Source: Desmodus rotundus (lineage: Eukaryota > Chordata > Mammalia > Chiroptera > Phyllostomidae). Taken from it: a stretch of 64,000 bases of DNA. The translations under genes and the position numbers were made by a program. Location: NCBI RefSeq assembly GCF_022682495.2, contig NC_071388.1:178961622-179025621 (forward strand). The letters run 5' to 3'. Shown here in pieces: positions 55,575 to 64,000 of the stretch (position 1 is its first letter; each line of letters starts with the position of its first letter). The notes below the pieces were generated by a model. That model did not search any database. It saw nothing but the letters and a program-made list of their open reading frames with translations, and was not told where the DNA came from.

Positions 55575-56575
55575 CGCCTGGGGCAGTTGCTGCACAGGTT
55601 TGCGAGCCACCCTTTGTTACACGTGGACGGCAAGCCCCGAGGCAGTGATGGAGGGAAGCGGCACAGTGGCTGAGCAGAGCTTGTTTCCTCCTTAAGTAAC
55701 CCGGGACATGCCTCATCTTGTTAGAATTAAGAGTTGGATAAAGGAGCATTTGTTTAAGACAGTGTTAAAGACATGGCACTCTCCCCAAGGAGCCAAAAAC
55801 CACTTAGAGTTCCAAAGAGCTTGAATTCTTGTTTTGGCTGCACTCCCTAGCTTGCAGTTCAGGTAACAACAATCCCATATTTCTAATGAGCTTGAAGTGA
55901 TTAAATAATTTGGAGGTTAGAAGGGGTGTTTAATCGTGGAATAATCTGCTAACTTTAAAAAAAATATTTGGAAACAATGTTGAGACACATGATTAAAGCT
56001 CAAGGATTGTTCAGTAAAAGAGGTGATGGCACTGCCAGCAATGCAAAATAAGGCAGCAGGATTTGTATGTAGACAGTCCCATTTTACAGAAAGCTCAGAT
56101 GTGCAAATCTTACTTCCTGCCCGTATCTAAGTGAAGAATGATTTCAGAAGGGATTTTAAGTGTATGAGAAAGAAAGAGAAGAAATAGTCAGAAGACACTC
56201 TTTTGGGGAACTTGGTGAGTAATGAGAAGTTTTTGCCCAAACTCAAAATTTTACCTTCTAGCAGGAGATTTAAAAAAACGTCCTGTGACAGCAGGCCATG
56301 AGGAACCAGTCTCGAGGTGAGAGGTGCTGAGGGTTAGTCAGAAGAAGGTGGGGCATCTTTCTTCTGAGCAGCAGGTGCTGCTTTCACAGAAGTGGCTGGC
56401 TGACCCTCTGCGGGGATGTCCGACAGCCTAAGGATGATTTCCAGCCCAGCAGCGCTGACCTCGGGGGCACTGCACCCTATTTGGGTCTGAGAAAGACCAT
56501 TCAAACTGCATACCAGATACTGCTCCCAAATTTTAGTGAAGGGAAAATCAAGGATGGACTCTGATACTCAGTGCC
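55575..56575. other. No feature established
   Basis: No repeat or exon signature. The 93-codon minus frame over 55468-55749 overlaps the L2 tail and has no motif. Confidence 0.5.
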
Positions 56576-56579
56576 CAGG

Positions 56580-58235
56580 AAAATAATTTATGCTAAGAAG
56601 TTATCACTGAACATACACCTTTCTAAACAAGAAATACAGGTGGCAAACATGAAAAGATGCTCAGAATCATTTGTCATAAGATGATTGCAGGAACAACAAT
56701 GTGATAACCCTACACGTCTGCTAGAATGGCAAAAATACCCTGATGATACAAACTGCTGGCAAGCATACAGCAGCAGGAATTCACATTCATTGCCGGTGGC
56801 AGATAGTTGGGCAGTTTTTACAATGTAACAATATTACAAATAAATGAAACAACTTCACTATACGGAGTGATGGTGTCAATAAAAGCTGCTGACCTTAGTA
56901 ACTTTGAAAATGAGTGTGTAAGACTAAAGGCAAAAGAAACTATGCATAAACAGGCATCTAGTTGGAAAAGTTGTTTTCCATGAGCCTATGGGTTAACAAT
57001 TCTGATACTGCTATACATGTATACTAGAATGGAACCATTAAATGAATCAGGGGTGGATGGTGGGGTCAGGTTTCTTACTGTTGTACTGAGAGTTTACAAA
57101 TAAGCCCGGGGAGGAGGCTAGAATAATCCATGTGCTAATGGATTAGCACTGGAGATATCAGCATGAACTCATATTTAGCTTAGATAAAGATGGGTACATA
57201 GAGAACTATTTATAGATATGTGTATATGCATGGGTTATTATACACTCGTGTATTTTCCTTGCTCTGACAGCTGAGGGCACCTGCGAACATTGACAATGCA
57301 GAGGTAACACCTAGTGCCCAGATCTTGGTTTCTAATACCATCCTCCTATAAAAGGAACCAGGGCTTCTTAGAGAAGTAGACGATCCTAGGCCTGGGAGGA
57401 AATACACAAGATAAGCCTGCAGCATCTTACAGAGCCAGAAAGTGAGTGCTCAAAACCAAACCAAAGCAATAACAATACGACCCTCACAAAAACAACAAAA
57501 AAACAAATCCACGTGAGGGAACATCAAAGGGACGCACGAGCCAAGTGAAAGACTTCCAATGGTCCAAACTGGAAGTATGTGAGCACGAAAATAAAGTATT
57601 GGATTATAATCTAAAATATAAACTACCCAGGAGCCCAAACTGATATAAGCGTACAGTATGGAAAGGAGGGTAAACATAACTTTGCAGTGGAGAAACCTGA
57701 CGCACATTAGCGAGGGGATCAAGGTCAACATCCACAGTCATGTCATTTGATGGTATGTATTTCTGGTATGTGGTTACTATGGTATTGTACTTTTCCTCTG
57801 TCATCTTCCTGCCTAAACCTATGACTCCAGTCTAATCGTGAGAAAAACATTGGACAAATCCCCATTGAGGGATAATCTACAAAATACTTGACTAGAATAT
57901 CTTAAAACTATCAAGGCCATCAAAAACAAGGAAAGTCTAAGAAATTATTACATTTGAGAGGAGCCTAAGGAGACATGATAATTAAATGTAGTGTAGTATC
58001 CTGCATAGGATCCTGGAACAAAAAAAGGCAATTGGTTAAAACCCCCCAAAATTAAAATAAAGTATGGATTTTAGTAAATAATCAGTAATGGTTCAGTAAC
58101 TGTAAAAAATGTACCATTCTAATGTAAGATGTTAATAAAGGAAATTGAGTGTGAGGGATATGGGAACTCTTTCTACTACCTTCATAATTTTTCTATAACT
58201 ATAAAACAGTTCTAAAACTTAAAGTTTATTATCAA
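56580..58235 (+). repeat. Long L1M fragment (ORF2 end and 3'UTR)
   Basis: Sense L1M: 'aaacatgaaaagatgctcag' and 'cattcattgccggtggcaga' from the ORF2 C-terminus, then over 1 kb of 3'UTR. Phrases include 'acattggacaaatccccatt', 'gataatctacaaaatacttg', 'tcaaggccatcaaaaacaag', 'gtagtatcctgcatagg' and 'gatgttaataaaggaaattg', ending near 'aaaacttaaagtttatt'. Overlapping open frames are by-products. Confidence 0.8.
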
Positions 58236-58239
58236 AATG

Positions 58240-58785
58240 ATTGTTTAAGGGGTATTTTTAAAAAGGTAAAATCATGACATATATAGATGTAAACATCATT
58301 ATAATATTAAAAATTTCGTTCAACTCATGAAAGAACTAGGAAGATGCTATAACCCTTTAAAGAAGAATCACAAGATTTGACTCATTTATAGATCAAGAAC
58401 GTTGAAATAAATGCACCAATGGAGGCCAAACTAGCTTTCACCGTGAGAGAGGCAAGTCAACTTAACCCCTACTGCACGAGACAGCGTTTGCATGTCCACG
58501 TACAAGAGTTATTTTGCACTGCAACCAGTTGTCTACAGTTTTCACAGTTGTAAAATAATGCTCATAGACTCCAACTGGATAACCCAGAGGGGTGTCTTCT
58601 AGACAATGCATAGTTTTCTACCAAAACACTCTTCTCTCCTACGACTCATTTATCCCAAATACCATTTGTTGTAACAACATTTCCACATAGCTAAAAGATA
58701 TTGAGGCATTTCTCGGAAGCTCCACCTTCTTGCCACTTCTAATGTTGTTTCTTTGGTCTTTGAAGCTTCCCCCCACCCCCATCAT
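58240..58785. other. No feature seen
   Basis: AT-rich unique sequence with all frames closed. Confidence 0.5.
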
Positions 58786-58789
58786 TAAC

Positions 58790-59170
58790 TGACTTCCTTT
58801 ATGGTTGTCATTAGTTTTGTTCTGAAATATTTTGGTTCTCTGCCTTCCTGGCTAATGGTAAGATTGCATGTCTCACCTGTTTTGAAGTTTGGCATAGCCA
58901 TGTGACTTATGATGAGCAGTGAAGTAAAAGAGGAAATAACTTAAGTTCCTTCCAGGAAGAGGTTTTAAGAGCTGGTTCCAGATTTGTCATTTTCTTTTGC
59001 TGCCTTCATGAGTGAGGAAATCTGTGTTCCCCTTTGTATACCTTCTGTACAGCTGATCCTCTGAGTGACTACTAAGAGCAGAGGACCGCCCCACCCCTCT
59101 GCTTCCCAGCCTGTGCTGGATGTTATTTATCACTCATAAATGAGAAATAAGATTCTATTGTTAAGTCACT
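58790..59170 (+). mobile_element. LTR-like relic (MaLR/ERVL type)
   Basis: 'ggcatagccatgtgacttat', 'gaggttttaagagctggttc', 'tcttttgctgccttcatgag' and a 3' 'aataagattctattgttaag...tcactgg' resemble old LTRs ending with an 'aataaa...gttaagccactg' block. The family is not certain. Confidence 0.45.
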
Positions 59171-59189
59171 GGAAGAAAAATTACAAGTT

Positions 59190-59350
59190 TATAAGTCACA
59201 CTGCTGGGGTTTGAGTTTTGGCTACACCATTTACTAGTTCTGTGATCTCTGGCAAGCCCCTTATCCTTTGATTTCCTCATGTGTAAAATGAGGATAATAA
59301 TAATGCCTATGTCATGAGATTGTGTGACAGTGAAACAAGATAATATATGC
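59190..59350 (+). repeat. MIR
   Basis: 'ggggtttgagttttggctac', 'accatttactagttctgtga', 'tgatttcctcatgtgtaaaa' and 'tgaggataataataatgcct' match MIR well. Confidence 0.85.
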
Positions 59351-59354
59351 CATC

Positions 59355-60258
59355 CCTTAATGCAAAGTTACTAACAACTGGTTCCTTGTTTGTCTTTTGG
59401 CCTTACTCGTTATGTAACTTAAAATATACCAGTGGTTCTACAAATTATACTTTTGAATATAATATATTAAGCAAAATGCTGTTCAAATTAACAGCTGGCC
59501 CTAAAGGGTAGTGTCATAGGGACAGCTGTTCCACGGACGGTCTCAGAATGCTCCCAGGGAGGCTCACTTGTATCATCTTTCTATCTAGTGCTTTTGATGT
59601 TGAGTGGTTCGTGAAACATGAGGAACTGAACACTGCAATGTAGTAGGTGAGGCTACATCAGACAGGCAGAGGACAGAGTGCCTGAGGAAGACAGATTCTT
59701 TCTTGGGATTGGAAATTATTACTATTTTTCTAGTGCCTGAAACAGATTCCTCATCTTTTCTTTATTATTGTTTATCAAATGGGTGCTTCATTTAATTGTA
59801 ACATTTCTGCTAAGTGGAACAATCAAAATTAATGAAATGATTGCAAAATAGAGCAATTATCCAATAAAATATGCAAAAAGTACCTAAGGCCACTCACTTC
59901 TATTAGTGTACTGAAATTATTGTGGTTATTATGGAAAGTGTCTAGTGTAAAAAGACATATCTGCCAATGTCTCATGCCCTCTAGAAGAACATCTATATGG
60001 AACAGGTTGGTATATGTTCTGTAAATTGGTTGCAGCTGTTTTCCCAAAGTGGACAAATATTTGCAAGCATTATTCGCAAGCCAATTCAATGTTCATTGCA
60101 AACCAAAGGACATAAGTACTTCATACTTGATTTATGAGCAGTTTAATTTCCCAGCTCAATGAAAAAGGATATAGAGATGAAAATTAAAGGTATATTTGTG
60201 CTTTTAGTACTTAGTGGTTACATTTCTTCTGAGAAGTCAGTTTATATGGAATGATAGC
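59355..60258. other. No feature established
   Basis: Unique AT-rich sequence. The 86-codon minus frame at 59829-60089 has no recognised motif. Confidence 0.5.
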
Positions 60259-60261
60259 AAG

Positions 60262-60618
60262 TGTCTTAGTCCAGTTGGGGGGCTATAACAGAATATCATA
60301 GATGGAAGGCCTATAAACAACAGAAATTTACTTCTTACAATTGTGGATACTGGAAGTTCAAGATCAAGGCACCGAACAGGTTTGATGTCTGGTGAGGGCT
60401 TGCTTCCTGTTTCATAGATGGCCATCTTCTTGCTAAACCTCACACGGCAAAAGGGCCAAGAAGATTTTTGGGGACTCTTTTATAGGGCAATAATCCCATT
60501 CATGCAAGCTCAGCCCTTATAACCTAATCACCTGAAAGCCCACCTATAAATATTATAACATTGGGTGCTAGGTTTCAACATATGAATTTTGGGGGACACA
60601 GATATTTAGTCTGCATCA
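60262..60618 (-). mobile_element. MLT1-type MaLR LTR
   Basis: Antisense LTR: 'tgtcttagtccagttggggg', 'cctataaacaacagaaattt', 'gatgtctggtgagggcttgc', 'aataatcccattcatgcaag', 'aacctaatcacctgaaagcc' and 'ggtttcaacatatgaatttt', ending in a 'gtctgcatca' terminus. Same family group as 8010-8391. Confidence 0.85.
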
Positions 60619-60624
60619 GTAAGC

Positions 60625-60950
60625 CACTCATACTATGTTAGGCACCTCTCATTTGTTGAGTGTTGCTTATAATGGCATGGAAGAGAAAAATAAGAGACAC
60701 TTTTATTAGTTGGGGTCAGTTGCAAAGTTTGGGGGTGATATGTTGCTAGATGCGATAAGAATGTATATCTTGATTATAAATGTTGGCATGCAAAAAATGT
60801 ACTCACATTTAATTCTGACAGATGTAAGCTTCTAATAAAGGCAATGTAATTTAATTAAACAAACAGATAAAAATTGAAAATGAAAGTATAAGTTAAAATT
60901 TAATAAATAAATTAGCATTCCTTTAGCTTAATCTTGCAGAAACGTCCCCA
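60625..60950. other. No feature seen
   Basis: AT-rich unique sequence. Confidence 0.5.
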
Positions 60951-60954
60951 TACT

Positions 60955-61272
60955 TACCCACCAAGATTTCTGTTTTTGTCACTTAATTTCTATGCATGCT
61001 CCACTCTTGTTCTTACCTCTTTCCCTTTGATCACTCTCTCCATCTACATGAAATGCACTTCTTTGAACTTAAGGTCCAACAAATTGTGTATCTCTTCCAA
61101 AATATCAGCTGACTTCTCCGGCTCACACTGGTATTTCTCAGAATTTCTACAAATCTTGTGGTTGGTATCTTACAATCTAGCAGTTATACAATCTTGTGTT
61201 ATTATCTCTATGTTTCATATTTCTGTATTTTTGCCCTTTTCACTTGGGCTGTGTTATTTAAGGAAAGCACCC
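60955..61272 (+). repeat. L2 3' region
   Basis: 'cctctttccctttgatcact', 'acatgaaatgcacttctttg', 'aacttaaggtccaacaaatt' and 'cagctgacttctccgg' are diverged L2 phrases in order. The 113-codon frame over it is a by-product. Confidence 0.55.
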
Positions 61273-61479
61273 TAACTACAGTATCTTGGGCACCAATAGA
61301 AATATTAAGTGCAAGCTGATAGATGAAGTTCTAATTGCAGTTTTCTCACAGTATGCAAACACCTTTTCAGATGAAACTTCCATTGGTATTGACAATGGAA
61401 GAAGCTCCTGACAGACTCACTTTTGAGTGAATTTGAGTTGTGGTAAATTCTAATAATAACAACAATATAGTAGCAGCTA

Positions 61480-61642
61480 TAATTTATCTAGTGGTTACTC
61501 TGCCATTACAACAGCCCCACGAGCAATACTATTATTGCCAAACTTTGCAGACAGGGAAACCGAAGGCTTAGGCTGTTTACTGAAGGTCCCCCAGAGCTGG
61601 GACTGGCTCCAGAGCTGCACTCTCCAGCACTATGCGGACCTG
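61480..61642 (-). repeat. MIR
   Basis: Antisense MIR: 'cattacaacagccccacgag', 'gcagacagggaaaccgaagg', 'tgaaggtcccccagagctgg' and 'ctccagagctgcactctcca'. Confidence 0.75.
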
Positions 61643-61644
61643 CC

Positions 61645-62620
61645 TGGTAGCACAGAGCAGGGAGCTGCTCAATGAAACGTCCTGTTCGTTTGAGGGGTCA
61701 TAAGTAGGGAAGTATTCATTCGATTCTGAGGATTTAAGTGGTTGACTAAAAATTCTGAACTCCTACAGATTAAATAAACACTAAGACTTTCCATCATAAT
61801 TGGGGAAGTTCTAGAACTGAACTTGGGATAAAGTGAAGGTGAATACAGATTGCAAGCTCTGATTTTCCTATCAACTTGTTGAACAAATTAGGGCAGTAGA
61901 CTATCCTGAGGCGTAGCATAAGGTGGATACTTTTAAGATAGAAAATATGGTTTGTAATAAAAAAGATTAAGAATCCCTCCTGACTTTTCCTGATGGACTT
62001 TTGTGAATAGTGATACAATACCCAATAATTTCCAATTTATAAATGTCCTCATTAGGAAATTATAAATAATACAAGCAAATTTTCACATGGAAAATGTTTA
62101 AGTACTTAGAAAAAAGTCTATTTGGGTGATAAAGTAAAAAAATAAAATAAATTCTTTTTAGTTGTGGGGTGTTTGTTTTTATGCTATAAAAATGTGTTAG
62201 GGTAGTTCAGAAAATCAGTCAGTTAAAAAAATCATATTGGATTTTGGGTGGGGTGGTTTAGTTCTAGCCAGTGGATTACTTAATCGGTAATCAATGTTCA
62301 GCTTCTGGGAAGAAAGTCTCCCCCAGTGAATACAGTAGACTCTTGGCTTTTCCAGATTTAACATTTTTATCTTCCAGTACTTGGGAATGAGCCATGTAAA
62401 CTCTGCAATGCAGTGATTTATAATTCTGTCAAATCATAAATATGACATTGAGAATGCAAGGCTGGTTTGCTGGAGTTGCTCACAGCCAAGGAAAAAGTCT
62501 GTGCCCACATCTTCCCAAGTCTGTACTTAACAGAGGAAATCATATGATATTCTGGTACTTAGAAAACCCAAGGACAACCATCACCAATGTTAATGGTCTA
62601 TTAGTTGTAATTAAATTACA
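61645..62620. other. No feature established
   Basis: AT-rich unique sequence; no exon or repeat signature. Confidence 0.5.
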
Positions 62621-62625
62621 GTTTG

Positions 62626-62692
62626 TTCCATTCACTCATTCATTCATTCATTCACTCACTCACTCACTCATTCATTCACTCACACCCTCACT
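62626..62692. repeat. (TTCA)/(CTCA)n tetranucleotide repeat
   Basis: Mixed perfect tetranucleotide units over about 65 bases, translating as the Thr/His/Ser-rich stretch of the frame at 62442-62759. Confidence 0.92.
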
Positions 62693-62989
62693 GTCTGAGA
62701 CCTCCTCAGTGCCTGCAGAAGAGCCTCTGGCCAAACCCTTCCCACATCTTTTTCATTAGTCTCTTCTCATTCTGATCTTTCTCCTAACCAATGGTTTAAT
62801 TTTTCTACTCAGTTATTTCAAATGCTCTTAAGTATATAATATTTAAAGTCACTTCTTTCATATTATATCATTCTTGTTTTCTTCTGTATTCCAAACACAT
62901 TCTGAATCAAATTCAATCTCCTTTTGGAGGCCATCATTCATTGTATTCAAACTACAGTGTTTGTCCATTATGGCTTCTGGTTTTGGGTT

Positions 62990-63045
62990 TTTTAAAAAAA
63001 ATTTTATTGTTATTCAATTACAGTTGTATGCCTTTTCTCCCCATC
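62990..63045 (-). repeat. Very short bat L1 3' end
   Basis: 'aaaattttattgttattcaa' and 'ttacagttgtatgccttttc' match the antisense 3' end of the full-length L1 (15545-15590) closely. About 55 bp survive. Confidence 0.75.
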
Positions 63046-63049
63046 TGCT

Positions 63050-63755
63050 TTCAGTTTGTTTTTGAGGGGTCCTGTTTTCTCTCTCCTCTTTATGAATCCT
63101 TATTTGTTGGTCTCTAATGTGTGTGACTTTCCTCTTTACTTTCCTCTTTGTCAGCAAATAACTTGTCCAGCTTCAATGGGCTTTCTCTGATATTTTTAAA
63201 CCTCTAAAGAGTATATGGAGTAGACTCAGTATCAAGATAACAGTGCTATAGAGCCCCCAAACCACCCTGTGGGAGGCGGGTCAGATTTACCCTCAAATCC
63301 TGCAGTGGAAACTCAGAAATAAGTGGTGGTATTTGAACAGAGGACATTAGAATGTAGCAAGCATGGGCCAAACCCACTACTGGATTTTGCACTGCCATTG
63401 TACTTCCCTAAGCAAAGGAACAGATTTCTTTTTTCTGATCCCAGTCTCTTCTTTTAGAACCTTTCCATGTCAACTTTCTTTATCACTTTGTGCAATGTTT
63501 CACAAATGTCAACCATTCATAGCTATTCACCATCATGTTTTTGTATTATAAGCTCTCAATTATAATTGATATTAAAAATTCTCTTTAACCTAAATATATT
63601 CATATGAAGTTTCTCTTTTTAATTATTACCATACATTAAGAAAACCCATTATCAATTGCTATAAACATAAATAAGATGAAAAGTCTTTTTGGATGTTTTA
63701 CTAGTAGCCTGTGTATTTCCTGAACCTCATTTTCTTGAAAAGGGAGGCAGGAAAT
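63050..63755. other. No firm feature
   Basis: A weak antisense MIR-like patch at about 63255-63345 ('gcagtggaaactcagaaata'). Otherwise AT-rich. Confidence 0.4.
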
Positions 63756-63759
63756 GTTC

Positions 63760-64000
63760 TGGTTATCAGTTGCTACAACACAAACCACCCAAAATTAGTG
63801 ACTTAAAATAATATTTTATTACTATCTTTTATGGTTTTGTGGGTTGACTTGGGCCTGGTGGCTCTCATTTGGGGTTGCTCAGGCAGTTTCTGTCAGTGGC
63901 TGGGGCAGGAGTCATCCACAGGCTTGATTTGGCTGGATGTCATGAAGACCTTCTCACTTTGCTGAGCAGTGGATGCTGACTGTTCCCTGAGACTTTCCAA
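63760..64000. repeat. Medium-reiteration repeat cut by the window edge
   Basis: 'atcagttgctacaacacaaa', 'accacccaaaattagtgact', 'gtgggttgacttgggcctgg' and 'ggctggggcaggagtcatcc' belong to a common placental repeat that I recognise but cannot name. It continues past position 64000. Confidence 0.55.

Noticed and set aside
60934..61275. 113-codon hydrophobic frame
   Set aside because: Translation of a decayed L2 fragment, not a membrane protein gene.

Overview
This is vertebrate nuclear DNA, almost certainly from a bat (Chiroptera). The key evidence is a tRNA-derived Ves-type SINE at 3080-3277, a second tRNA-derived SINE at 11602-11769 and a Ves tail at 26641-26770. MIR, L2, MLT1, MER5 and MER20 relics occur throughout, so the genome is placental. 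No cellular protein-coding gene can be established. The window reads as intergenic or intronic sequence, with one exon-like segment worth testing on the minus strand (8635-8741).

Layout. 1-8.4 kb: old L1 fragments, MIR, L2, one Ves SINE, a MER5 piece, a later L1 3' end and an MLT1 LTR. 8.6-9.6 kb: the exon-like segment, then a three-level nest (MER5 split by an MLT1 LTR, which is split by a 191-bp hAT-like transposon that has an 8-bp target duplication). 9.7-15.4 kb: MIRs, a 5'-truncated L1 with target duplications, the second SINE and L1M relics. 15.5-22.3 kb: a full-length, young L1 on the minus strand with a perfect 17-bp target-site duplication. 22.3-53 kb: mostly unique AT-rich DNA with scattered old repeats, an internally deleted mariner with both ends (23581-24246) and a MER20 (47785-47992). 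53.1-54.9 kb: a structurally complete HAL1 ('half-L1': ORF1, no ORF2) on the minus strand with a 15-bp target duplication. 55-64 kb: a long L1M 3' region, another MLT1, L2, MIR and a tetranucleotide repeat.

How the parts work together. The 6.8-kb L1 has a CpG-rich 5'UTR starting with a YY1-type site, an open ORF1 (310 codons), and an ORF2 of about 1273 codons broken by one in-frame TGA at codon 852. That stop lies after the endonuclease and reverse transcriptase catalytic residues and before the Cys-rich C-terminus. The HAL1 carries only an ORF1-like gene (275 codons, one in-frame TAG at codon 117) between its own 5' and 3' ends, so it must have been copied in trans by an L1 ORF2 protein. Autonomous driver and dependent derivative therefore lie about 31 kb apart in the same orientation.

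Limits: repeat names come from recognising consensus features by eye, so subfamily names and outer boundaries of old fragments are approximate. Stretches described as unannotated hold nothing I could support.
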